Positions 7,368 to 15,317 of a stretch of 64,000 nucleotides of DNA are shown in pieces. Under the pieces are notes generated by a model that had not been told where the DNA came from, made no database searches, and saw nothing but the letters and a program-made list of their open reading frames with translations. Numbering within the stretch: position 1 is the first letter of the stretch; every line of letters begins with the position of its first letter. This DNA comes from Mycobacterium sp. ST-F2 (lineage in GTDB: Bacteria; Actinomycetota; Actinomycetes; Mycobacteriales; Mycobacteriaceae): assembly GCF_001905655.1 (NCBI RefSeq), contig NZ_JMHT01000003.1, positions 62,001 to 126,000 of the forward strand, read 5' to 3'. The translations under genes were made by a program, and so were the position numbers.

Positions 7368-10048
7368 TGGTTCTCCGTACACACAACCCCCCAGACCTGG
7401 CCGAGGATGCGGCGCCCGTCGGCGACCCACTCGCCGGGTATCGGGCCGACCGTGCCCAAGCGCCGTTGTTCGACGTCCGTGACGTGGCCGGTGCCGGTTA
7501 CGACGAACTGATCGATGAGTCGGGCGCCATCCGGCCGGCGTGGCAGGAACTGACCGACTGCGTCCGTGACCGCGGTCGGACCGGCCTGGACCAGTTGCGT
7601 GGCGTCGTCCGCGAACTCGTCGACAACGACGGCATCAGCTATGTGCAGGTCGACCGTGACGGCGAGGCCGTCGTCGATGTCGACGGCTCGCCGGTGGTGG
7701 ACACCTGGCAGCTCGATGCCCTGCCACTGGTGATGTCCTCGGCGGACTGGCGCACCCTCGAATCCGGACTGGTCCAGCGTTCCCGGCTGCTCGACGCGGT
7801 GCTCACGGACCTGTACGGGGCGCGCCGCGCCATCACCTCCGGAGTGCTGCCACCGGAGTTGCTGTACGCCCATCCCGGTTACCTCCGGGCCGCGCGCGGC
7901 ATCGCGGTGCCGGGCCGCCACCAGCTGTTCCTGCACGGCTGCGACGTCAGCCGCCAACGCGACGGTGGCTTCTCGGTGAACGCGGACTGGACCCAAGCGC
8001 CCTCGGGGGCCGGGTACGCGCTCGCCGACCGGCGGGTCGTCGCACACGCGGTGCCCGAGCTGTACGAGAAGGTGGCTCCGCGTCCGGCGTCGCCCTGGGC
8101 GCAGGCCCTGCGGCTGGCGCTGATCGATGCGGCGCCGGAAGCCGCTCGGGAACCGGTGGTCGTCGTGCTCAGCCCGGGCAGTCATTCCGAGACCGCGTTC
8201 GATCAGGCCTACCTGGCCAGCGTGTTGGGCTTCCCGTTGGTGGAGAGCGCCGACCTGGTGGTGCGCGACGGCCAGCTCTGGATGCGCTCGCTCGGCACCC
8301 TCAAGCGCGTTGACGTCGTACTGCGCCGGGTGGATGCCGAGTACGCCGATCCCCTGGATCTGCGTCCGGACTCCCGCCTCGGTGTGGTCGGCCTGGTCGA
8401 GGTGCTGCGTCGCGGCGCGGTGACGGTGGTGAACACGCTGGGCAGCGGCATCCTCGAAAGCCCCGGCATCACCCGCTTCCTGCCGGAGTTGGCCGAGCTG
8501 CTCACGGGGGAGACCCCGGAACTGCCGAGCGCCCGATGTTTCTGGGGCGGCATCGACGCCGAACGTTCGCATCTGTTGAGCAAACTGTCCACTCTGCTGA
8601 TCAGGCCGGTGACCGGCGGCCCGGCGATTGTCGGCCCCGCCCTGTCCACCGCCAAACGGGCCGAGCTGGCGGCCCGGATCACCGCCGCCCCGTGGCAATG
8701 GATGGGCCAGGAACTGCCCGAGTTTTCCACGGCCCCGATCGACCTACCGCCCAGCGGACTGTCCGCCGGCAGCGTCGGGATGCGGCTGTTCACCGTCGCC
8801 CAGCGTGGGGGATACGCGCCGATGATCGGCGGGCTCGGTTACGTGCTGGCGCGGGGGCACGCCGCATACGGCATGGAAACCGTTGCCGCCAAGGATGTCT
8901 GGGTCCGATCTGACCGGGCCGCGGTGGTGCAGGCGCAGCCGGTCGAACTGCCCGCCATGACGGCGAGCCCGACCCGCGCCGTGAGCTCGCCCCGCGTGCT
9001 GTCCGACCTGTTCTGGCTGGGCCGGTACGCCGAACGTGCCGAGTTCACCGCGCGACTGCTCACGGTCACCCGCGAGCGCTACCACGAATTCCGTTACCGG
9101 CGGGATCTCGGCGGCAGTGACTGCGTGCCGGTGCTGCTGACCGCGCTGGGCCGCATCACCGGCACCGACACCGGTGCCGACGGCGACTACGCCGAACAGC
9201 TGGCCATCACGCCGACGACGTTGTGGGCGCTCACCGCGGACCGGCACCGCCCGGGTTCGCTGGCGCAGTCCGTCGAACGGCTGGGCCTGGCTGCGCGCGC
9301 GGTCCGCGACCAGATGTCGAACGACACCTGGATGGTGCTGGCCGCCGTCGAACGTGCCGTGCTGCAGCCATCCGACCGGGCCCGGCAGCGCCAGGGCACG
9401 CCGCTGGCGCCGCCGAACTCGAAGACCAAGGGCGAGGCGTACCTGTCCACGGCGCCCAGCCAGACCCTGGCGGGGATGCTGGCCCTGTCTGGCGTGGCGG
9501 CCGAATCCATGGTCCGCGATGTGGGCTGGACGATGATGGACATCGGCAAGCGCATCGAGCGCGGTCTCGGCCTCACCGCGCTGCTGCGGGCGACCCTCAC
9601 CACCGCCCACGGCGCCGAGACTGAACGGACCGTCAGCGAGTCGGTGCTCGTGGTGTGTGAATCGGCGGTGATGTACCGCAGGCGCATGCTGGGACAGGTG
9701 AGCGTGGCAGCCATCGCCGACCTGGTGTTGTTCGACGAGGAGAACCCGCGGTCGCTGGCCTTCCAGTTCGAGCGGCTGCGTGCCGACCTGAGGGCACTGC
9801 CGTCGTCGACCGGGTCGACGCGCCCGGAACGGATGATCGACGAGATCGCCGCGCGCCTGCGGCGTCAGGACCCGGCCGACCTGGAGCACGTCACCGACGA
9901 GGGGCGGCGCGACGAACTCGCCGAGCTGCTCGACAGCATGCACAGCGATCTGCGGGAGTTGTCCGAGCTGATCCACGCCGCGCACCTGGCACTGCCGAGC
10001 GGCATGCAGCCCCTGTGGGGCCCCGACGAACGGCGGCAGATGCCATGA
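7367..10048 (+). CDS. Circularly permuted ATP-grasp protein with C-terminal alpha-E domain
   Basis: An 893-residue protein of the M. tuberculosis Rv2567 type. The N-terminal ~490 residues are the circularly permuted ATP-grasp ligase module (DUF404/DUF407), recognisable from segments such as ARGIAVPGRHQLFLHGCDVS and FWGGIDAERSHLL. The C-terminal ~320 residues are the helical alpha-E domain (DUF403), starting near SPRVLSDLFWLGRYAERAE. ATP-grasp enzymes activate a carboxylate as acyl-phosphate and join it to an amine or thiol; here a small-peptide or peptide-tagging reaction has been predicted, not shown. It overlaps the upstream gene by 1 bp and the downstream transglutaminase by 4 bp (ATGA), so all act in one operon. 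Confidence 0.88.
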   Translation: MVLRTHNPPDLAEDAAPVGDPLAGYRADRAQAPLFDVRDVAGAGYDELIDESGAIRPAWQELTDCVRDRGRTGLDQLRGVVRELVDNDGISYVQVDRDGEAVVDVDGSPVVDTWQLDALPLVMSSADWRTLESGLVQRSRLLDAVLTDLYGARRAITSGVLPPELLYAHPGYLRAARGIAVPGRHQLFLHGCDVSRQRDGGFSVNADWTQAPSGAGYALADRRVVAHAVPELYEKVAPRPASPWAQALRLALIDAAPEAAREPVVVVLSPGSHSETAFDQAYLASVLGFPLVESADLVVRDGQLWMRSLGTLKRVDVVLRRVDAEYADPLDLRPDSRLGVVGLVEVLRRGAVTVVNTLGSGILESPGITRFLPELAELLTGETPELPSARCFWGGIDAERSHLLSKLSTLLIRPVTGGPAIVGPALSTAKRAELAARITAAPWQWMGQELPEFSTAPIDLPPSGLSAGSVGMRLFTVAQRGGYAPMIGGLGYVLARGHAAYGMETVAAKDVWVRSDRAAVVQAQPVELPAMTASPTRAVSSPRVLSDLFWLGRYAERAEFTARLLTVTRERYHEFRYRRDLGGSDCVPVLLTALGRITGTDTGADGDYAEQLAITPTTLWALTADRHRPGSLAQSVERLGLAARAVRDQMSNDTWMVLAAVERAVLQPSDRARQRQGTPLAPPNSKTKGEAYLSTAPSQTLAGMLALSGVAAESMVRDVGWTMMDIGKRIERGLGLTALLRATLTTAHGAETERTVSESVLVVCESAVMYRRRMLGQVSVAAIADLVLFDEENPRSLAFQFERLRADLRALPSSTGSTRPERMIDEIAARLRRQDPADLEHVTDEGRRDELAELLDSMHSDLRELSELIHAAHLALPSGMQPLWGPDERRQMP

Positions 10049-10941
10049 CGCGTGAATACCAGGTCACCCATCGCACGCGGTACCGGTACTCCGATGTGGT
10101 CACCAGCTCATACGGCCGCGGGTTCCTCACCCCACGCGACAGCGGTCAGCAGCGCTGCCAGTCGTATCGGTTGAACATCGATCCCGAGCCCGCCGACCGC
10201 TCCACGAGCCGGGACGCCTACGGCAACATCAGCTCGTATTTCCATGTGACAGAACCACATCGCGAACTCGTCGTGACGGGGCGCAGCATCGTGGAGGTCG
10301 ACGCGCCGCCCGCCGAGTGGTACACGGCGGGAGCTGCCGCGGCGCCGTGGGAGGACTCCCGGCCTGCCGGGCCGGACGGTGCGCTGGCCGCAGAATTCGT
10401 GCTGGACCTGAAGTCCGCGGAGATCACCGACGCGGTAAGGGCTTACGCCGCACCGAGTTTCGCTCCGGGGCGGCCGCTGATCGAGGTCGTGCGCGACCTG
10501 AACTCCCGCATCTTCGCCGACTTCACGTACCGGTCCGGGTCGACGACGGTGTCCACCCGGGTCGCGGAGGTGCTGGCGGCCCGCGAGGGGGTGTGTCAGG
10601 ATTTCGCGCGCCTGGCCATCGCCTGCCTGCGCGCCAATGGCCTTGCCGCCAGCTATGTTTCGGGCTATCTGGCCACCGACCCGCCGCCGGGCAAGGAACG
10701 CATGGTGGGCATCGACGCCACGCACGCGTGGGCCTCGGTGTGGACGCCGGAGGACCGGTGGCTGGGCTTGGACCCGACCAACGACCAGATGGTCGACGAA
10801 CGCTACATCGTGGTCGGGTTCGGCCGTGACTATGCCGACGTCCCGCCACTGCGCGGCATCATCTACACCGACTCGGACAGCAGCATCATCGATGTCTCGG
10901 TGGACGTGGCACCGCTTGCCGGAGGCCCGCTACGTGCGTGA
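10045..10941 (+). CDS. Transglutaminase-like cysteine peptidase-fold protein
   Basis: A 298-residue stand-alone bacterial transglutaminase-like protein (Rv2569c type). It has the N-terminal beta domain (TREYQVTHRTRYRYSDVV) followed by the papain-like core with C184 in GVCQDFAR, H227 in ATHAWASV and D243 in GLDPTND. All three catalytic residues are present, so it is probably active as a transamidase or, more likely, an amide-cleaving peptidase. No signal peptide is visible. It starts on the ATGA overlap with the ATP-grasp gene and overlaps the metallopeptidase gene by 8 bp. As the second transglutaminase of the operon it may trim or transfer the product of the ligases; this is inference. Confidence 0.88.
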   Translation: MTREYQVTHRTRYRYSDVVTSSYGRGFLTPRDSGQQRCQSYRLNIDPEPADRSTSRDAYGNISSYFHVTEPHRELVVTGRSIVEVDAPPAEWYTAGAAAAPWEDSRPAGPDGALAAEFVLDLKSAEITDAVRAYAAPSFAPGRPLIEVVRDLNSRIFADFTYRSGSTTVSTRVAEVLAAREGVCQDFARLAIACLRANGLAASYVSGYLATDPPPGKERMVGIDATHAWASVWTPEDRWLGLDPTNDQMVDERYIVVGFGRDYADVPPLRGIIYTDSDSSIIDVSVDVAPLAGGPLRA

Positions 10942-11950
10942 TTTCAACTGCCCCAACTGCGGTCAGCGCCTGTCGTTCGAAAACTCCGTGTGCCTGGGCT
11001 GCCGCAGCGCGCTCGGCTTCTCGCTGGAGGACATGGCGCTGCTGGTGATCGCGCCGCCGGACAGCAGCGACCACGCCGGTGCGGTGGCTTCGACGGACTA
11101 CCAGCTGTGCGCGAATCTGCATCTGGCCGAGTGCAATTGGCTGGTGCGCGTGAGTCCGGTGGCGCAGCTGTGCGCATCGTGCACCTTGACCCGGACCCGT
11201 CCCGCCGACGACGACACCAAAGCCATGGCGGCCTTCGCCACCGCCGAGCAGGCCAAGCGCCGGCTCATCGTCGAACTGTCGGAACTGGGCCTGTCGACAG
11301 AGGGCCTGGCCTTCGACCTGTTGTCCAGCGAACGGCAGCAGGTGCTCACGGGTCATCAGAACGGCGTCATCACCCTGGACCTCGCCGAGGGTGACGACGT
11401 GCACCGCGAACAACTGCGCATCGCCATGGCCGAGCCGTACCGAACGTTGTTGGGCCACTTCCGTCATGAGATCGGGCACTACTACTTCTACCGGCTGGTG
11501 CAACCGTCCTCCGCGGCCGTCGCGCGCTTCACAGAGCTGTTCGGGGACCCCGACGCCGACTATCAGGCGGCGCTGGACCGGCACTACCGCGACGGTGCGC
11601 CCGCCGGTTGGGAGCGGCAGTACGTGTCGTCCTACGCCACGATGCATCCTGCCGAGGACTGGGCCGAGACGTTTGCGCACTACCTGCACATCCGGGATGC
11701 CCTCGACACCGCGGCGGCCTTCGGTTTCGCACCCGCCGGCGCCACATTCGAGCGGGGGGTGCTGGGCCCCAGCGGATTTGACACCCTCATCGAGCTCTGG
11801 CTGCCGCTGGCCTGGGCGCTGAACATGGTCAACCGGTCCATGGGCAAGGACGATCTGTACCCGTTCGTGTTGCCGGCCGCGGTGCTCGAGAAGATGCGAT
11901 TCATCCATACGGCGGTGGACGAGGCCCGCGCCACCCGCGCGGCGCGTTGA
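10934..11950 (+). CDS. Putative zinc-binding metallopeptidase (DUF2248 type)
   Basis: A 338-residue protein (Rv2568c type). It begins with a zinc ribbon (NCPNC and CLGC) and contains a metallopeptidase motif HEIGH at residues 178-182, followed by a conserved AEDWAETFAHYLHI stretch that may supply the third ligand. The GTG at 10934 is chosen because GGAGG lies 8 nt upstream and the zinc ribbon follows at once; it lies inside the end of the transglutaminase gene. The operon context suggests it hydrolyses or matures the amide product made by the amidoligase and ATP-grasp enzymes. In M. tuberculosis the corresponding genes are split between strands, whereas here all four run together. Confidence 0.82.
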   Translation: MRDFNCPNCGQRLSFENSVCLGCRSALGFSLEDMALLVIAPPDSSDHAGAVASTDYQLCANLHLAECNWLVRVSPVAQLCASCTLTRTRPADDDTKAMAAFATAEQAKRRLIVELSELGLSTEGLAFDLLSSERQQVLTGHQNGVITLDLAEGDDVHREQLRIAMAEPYRTLLGHFRHEIGHYYFYRLVQPSSAAVARFTELFGDPDADYQAALDRHYRDGAPAGWERQYVSSYATMHPAEDWAETFAHYLHIRDALDTAAAFGFAPAGATFERGVLGPSGFDTLIELWLPLAWALNMVNRSMGKDDLYPFVLPAAVLEKMRFIHTAVDEARATRAAR

Positions 11951-11983
11951 CGCGGCCCACGGCGATAGGACACGATCGCGCCC

Positions 11984-12292
11984 ATGATGCGTGTACGGGT
12001 GGGGGCAGCGGTGCTGGTGGGTCTGGCGGCTCTGTCGCCGGCTGCGTGTAGCTCGAAGACCACGGTCAAGGGTGACGACGCCGCCAAGCAGGTGGTCAAG
12101 CTGGTCTCGGACCAGAACAAGTTCACCCCCACCGACGTGAAGTGCCCGTCCGACGTGGAGGCCACCAAGGGCGGCCAGTTCGACTGCCACTTCACCGGCC
12201 CGCGCAACGTGCCGTACGTCGCACACATGAAGATCGTCAAAGTCGACGGCGAGCGCATCACGTGCGACATCAAGGTCGAGAAGGCTCCGTAA
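11984..12292 (+). CDS. DUF4333-type small lipoprotein
   Basis: A 102-residue protein with a signal peptide ending in a lipobox (LSPAAC, lipidated Cys at residue 22), so it is expected to be anchored on the outer face of the membrane. The mature part carries a Cys pair (C52 in DVKCPSDVEA and C65 in FDCHF) plus C95, and looks like the DUF4333 fold seen in many mycobacterial lipoproteins. Its function is not known. Two adjacent ATGs (11984 and 11987) are possible starts. It stands 33 bp after the metallopeptidase gene and may be cotranscribed. Confidence 0.75.
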   Translation: MMRVRVGAAVLVGLAALSPAACSSKTTVKGDDAAKQVVKLVSDQNKFTPTDVKCPSDVEATKGGQFDCHFTGPRNVPYVAHMKIVKVDGERITCDIKVEKAP

Positions 12293-12338
12293 CCGGTCTG
12301 TGATGAAAACGGCGTTGGCGCAACCGGATCTGGGTTTC

Positions 12339-12344
12339 TAGGAT
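12339..12344 (+). promoter_or_regulatory. -10 hexamer TAGGAT, leaderless start of DUF3097 gene
   Basis: TAGGAT ends 7 nt before the GTG at 12352 and there is no Shine-Dalgarno, which fits a leaderless mRNA beginning on the GTG. Confidence 0.45.
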
Positions 12345-12351
12345 CGGTGCC

Positions 12352-13188
12352 GTGAGCGACCGATACGGATCCGATGTGCTGGCCCGCAACCCGAACGCCA
12401 GGAAGCGTTCGACCGAGCAGCCCGCCGAGAAGGGGCTTGTGGTCGAGTGCGCCACGACGGGCTTCGTTGGCGCCGTCATCTCGGTCGAGTACGGCCGGAT
12501 GGTCCTCGAAGACTTCGACGGTTACCGCAAGCCGTTTCCCATCGGCCCGGGTTACCTGATCGACGGCAATCCCGTCATCCTCACCGCGCCGAAGCGCACC
12601 GCGCCTGCCGCCCCCACCCGCACCGCGTCGGGTTCGGTTGCGGTGCAAGGACATCGGACCCGCACCGCACTGGCCAGCCGCATCTACGTGGAAGGCCGTC
12701 ACGACGCCGAGCTCGTCGAACAGGTGTGGGGCCACGACCTGCGGGTCGAGGGCGTCGTCGTCGAATACCTCGGCGGTGTCGACGATCTGGCCGCCATCGT
12801 GCGCGAGTTCCAGCCGGGGCCGGGCCGTCGGCTCGGTGTGCTGGTCGACCACCTGGTGTCGGGGTCGAAGGAGGCGCGCATCGCCGAGCAGGTGCGGCGC
12901 GGCCCAGGCGGCGAGCACACCCTGGTGGTGGGCCACCCGTTCATCGACATCTGGGAGGCCGTCAAACCGGCCCGGATCGGTCGTGAGAAGTGGCCGGTCA
13001 TTCCGCGCGGCATCGAGTGGAAGCACGGCGTGTGCGACGCACTGGGCTGGCCGCACGCCGAGCAGGCCGACATCGCGCAGGCCTGGCAGCGCATCCGCGG
13101 CCGCGTGCGGGACTGGAACGACCTGGAGCCGGCGCTGATCGGACGGGTCGAGGAGCTCATCGACTTCGTGACCGCACCTGCCGACTGA
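12352..13188 (+). CDS. DUF3097 protein with TOPRIM-like region
   Basis: A 278-residue protein of actinobacterial family DUF3097, whose function is unknown. Residues 20-80 form a small beta-rich domain (SVEYGRMVLEDFDG). Residues 110-180 look like a TOPRIM fold: IYVEGRHDAEL gives the Glu (E114) and D118, and LVDHLVSGSKEARI gives D166, in the pattern of RnmV/M5-type nucleases. The second Asp of the usual DxD is Leu168, so nuclease activity is uncertain. It is followed 34 bp later by rarA, a recombination ATPase, consistent with a DNA or RNA role, but the TOPRIM call is by eye only. Confidence 0.8.
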   Translation: MSDRYGSDVLARNPNARKRSTEQPAEKGLVVECATTGFVGAVISVEYGRMVLEDFDGYRKPFPIGPGYLIDGNPVILTAPKRTAPAAPTRTASGSVAVQGHRTRTALASRIYVEGRHDAELVEQVWGHDLRVEGVVVEYLGGVDDLAAIVREFQPGPGRRLGVLVDHLVSGSKEARIAEQVRRGPGGEHTLVVGHPFIDIWEAVKPARIGREKWPVIPRGIEWKHGVCDALGWPHAEQADIAQAWQRIRGRVRDWNDLEPALIGRVEELIDFVTAPAD

Positions 13189-13222
13189 ACCACCGGTCGG
13201 TGCGGCGTGGTAAGCCTGAACC

Positions 13223-14551
13223 GTGTCTGACGGGCTGTTCGATGTAGGGGGCGACCCCGACGTGTCGGCCGGCGTCCCCACCCAGGCACCCCTGGCGGTG
13301 CGGATGCGGCCGGCCGGCCTCGACGAGGTCGTCGGCCAGGACCACCTGCTCAAGCCGGGGTCGCCGCTGCGCCGCCTCGTCGAGGGCTCGGGCGCGGCCA
13401 GCGTCATCCTCTACGGGCCGCCCGGCACCGGCAAGACCACGCTGGCGTCGCTGATCTCCGGGGCCACCGGGCGCCGGTTCGAGGCGCTGTCGGCGTTGTC
13501 GGCCGGCGTCAAGGACGTCCGTGCCGTGATAGACGAGGCCCGGCGCAGCGCCGTCCATGGCCGTCAGACCGTGCTGTTCATCGACGAGGTGCACCGCTTC
13601 TCCAAGACCCAGCAGGACGCCCTGCTGGCCGCCGTGGAGAACCGCGTCGTGCTGCTGGTGGCGGCGACCACGGAGAATCCATCGTTCTCGGTGGTGGCGC
13701 CACTGCTGTCGCGGTCGCTGATCCTGCAGCTGCAACCGCTGACGGCCGACGCCGTGCGGACCGTCGTGCAGCGGGCGATCACCGATCCGCGCGGCCTGGG
13801 CGGTGCCGTCGAGGTCGACGACGACGCCGTCGCGCTGCTGGTGACGCTGTCGGCAGGTGATGCCCGACGGGCGCTGACGGCGCTGGAGGTCGCCGCAGAG
13901 ACGGCCGGAGACGGGCCGGTGTCCATTGAAGTCATCGAGCAGTCGCTCGACAAGGCTGCCGTGCGCTACGACCGCGACGGTGACCAGCACTACGACGTCG
14001 TCAGCGCGTTCATCAAATCGGTGCGCGGCTCGGACGTCGACGCGGCACTGCACTACCTGGCCCGGATGCTGACCGCGGGGGAGGACCCGCGGTTCATCGC
14101 GCGCCGCCTGATGATCCTGGCCAGCGAGGACATCGGCATCGCCGACCCGACCGCGCTGCCGACAGCGGTGGCCGCCGCGCAGACCGTGCAGCTCATCGGG
14201 CTCCCGGAGGCCCAGCTCACCCTGGCCCACGCGACGGTGCACCTGGCGACGGCGCCGAAATCCAACGCCGTCACCGTCGCCCTCGGGGCGGCGATGGCCG
14301 ACATCAAGGCCGGCAAGGCCGGCATGGTGCCCGCACATTTGCGGGACGGGCACTACGCCGGCGCCGCCGCACTCGGCCACGCCCAGGGCTACAAGTACGC
14401 GCACGACCACCCGGGTGGTGTTGCGGCGCAACAGTATCCACCCGATGAGCTGGTCGGCGTCGACTACTACCGGCCCACCCCGTACGGGGCGGAACGCGAG
14501 ATCGGCGGCCGCCTGGAGAAGCTGCGCGCCATCATCCGGCGCAAGCGTTAG
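13223..14551 (+). CDS. rarA: Replication-associated recombination protein RarA (MgsA) AAA+ ATPase
   Basis: A 442-residue AAA+ ATPase, the usual length. Walker A is GPPGTGKT (65-72), Walker B is LFIDE with D121/E122, and sensor 1 is in ATTENPSF. The C-terminal half has the MgsA-type tetramerisation region ([21 protein letters not shown]). RarA acts at stalled replication forks and interacts with clamp loader and SSB. The start GTG at 13223 follows a TAAGCC hexamer by 6 nt and lacks a Shine-Dalgarno, so it may be leaderless. Its end overlaps the convergent gene at 14548 by 4 bp. It corresponds to Rv2559c. Confidence 0.93.
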   Translation: MSDGLFDVGGDPDVSAGVPTQAPLAVRMRPAGLDEVVGQDHLLKPGSPLRRLVEGSGAASVILYGPPGTGKTTLASLISGATGRRFEALSALSAGVKDVRAVIDEARRSAVHGRQTVLFIDEVHRFSKTQQDALLAAVENRVVLLVAATTENPSFSVVAPLLSRSLILQLQPLTADAVRTVVQRAITDPRGLGGAVEVDDDAVALLVTLSAGDARRALTALEVAAETAGDGPVSIEVIEQSLDKAAVRYDRDGDQHYDVVSAFIKSVRGSDVDAALHYLARMLTAGEDPRFIARRLMILASEDIGIADPTALPTAVAAAQTVQLIGLPEAQLTLAHATVHLATAPKSNAVTVALGAAMADIKAGKAGMVPAHLRDGHYAGAAALGHAQGYKYAHDHPGGVAAQQYPPDELVGVDYYRPTPYGAEREIGGRLEKLRAIIRRKR

Positions 14552-15165
14552 ACCAGTTCGGGCACCCGCAGGTGGGCGATCGCCAGATCGAATGCGCAAT
14601 CGGCGATCTCCGACGCCCCGGCGGCCTGCACCGATTCGACCTTCAGCGCCGTGGCCTGCTCCCAGTAGTCCTCCATCAACTCGCGGGTGCGGAAGGACGC
14701 CGACGACACCGCATGGCCCGAGCCGCGGTCGACGAGCAGGCTGGCGCTGCAGAACCCGGGCAGGTGCTCGATCTGCCGCAGCACGGTGTCGCGGTAGTAG
14801 TCGATGCCGGCCTCCATGAGATCCGGCGGCACCGTGAGCCAGGTGGCCCGCACGCACGCGCCGTTACCGTGCTCACGGTGCAGGACGGCGATCTCCCACT
14901 CCTCGACCAGCGGGGCGCCGCCGCCGAAGCGTTCGGCGGCGAGATTGCGGAGCCGGCGGCCCTCTCCGGCGCTGTAATGCAGGGCGTCCTCGGACTCCCA
15001 CGCGCTGGTGGCGATGCACCGGCCGGTGCCCCGGTCGACCATCAGGGACAGGCCGACGGAACCGGGAAGTTCCTGCAGCACCGGCATGACCTCGTCGCGG
15101 ATATAGGCGACGCCGGCATCGATCTGATCAGGGCTCGCCATCATCGTGGTAGAACGTGCGAACAC
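14548..15165 (-). CDS. Two-repeat dimeric alpha/beta-barrel protein, Rv2557/Rv2558-like
   Basis: A 205-residue protein made of two similar halves. Each has a ferredoxin-like (antibiotic biosynthesis monooxygenase-type) layout with a matching strand: [15 protein letters not shown] near residue 45 and [15 protein letters not shown] near residue 144. The place between rarA and alaS, on the opposite strand, is that of Rv2557/Rv2558, which I recall as nutrient-starvation-induced proteins of unknown function. The GTG at 15165 has a GAGGGGG-like ribosome binding site; the later ATGs at 15144 and 15141 are weaker. No cofactor-binding residues can be named. It is divergent from alaS, sharing a 152-bp control region with an 18-bp palindrome. 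Confidence 0.72.
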   Translation of the reverse strand: MFARSTTMMASPDQIDAGVAYIRDEVMPVLQELPGSVGLSLMVDRGTGRCIATSAWESEDALHYSAGEGRRLRNLAAERFGGGAPLVEEWEIAVLHREHGNGACVRATWLTVPPDLMEAGIDYYRDTVLRQIEHLPGFCSASLLVDRGSGHAVSSASFRTRELMEDYWEQATALKVESVQAAGASEIADCAFDLAIAHLRVPELV

Positions 15166-15195
15166 GGTCCACCCCCTCTTTGTTCAGGGCGGCGC

Positions 15196-15213
15196 TCCGG
15201 TGGCGCCACCGGA
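15196..15213. promoter_or_regulatory. 18-bp perfect palindrome in the alaS divergent control region
   Basis: TCCGGTGGCGCCACCGGA is a perfect palindrome lying 31 bp before the start of the minus-strand Rv2557-like gene and 104 bp before alaS. A second shorter palindrome (CCGCCGCGGCGG) follows about 10 bp later. It could be a repressor site or an RNA hairpin; no binding protein can be named. Confidence 0.4.
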
Positions 15214-15317
15214 TAGAGACAACTGTCCGCCGCGGCGGCGCTGGGCACAAGGCCGACCGGTACTGTTATGCGGGCAACTATCCGGTCCCCAGACGGACAA
15301 CAGAAGGACAACAGCAC

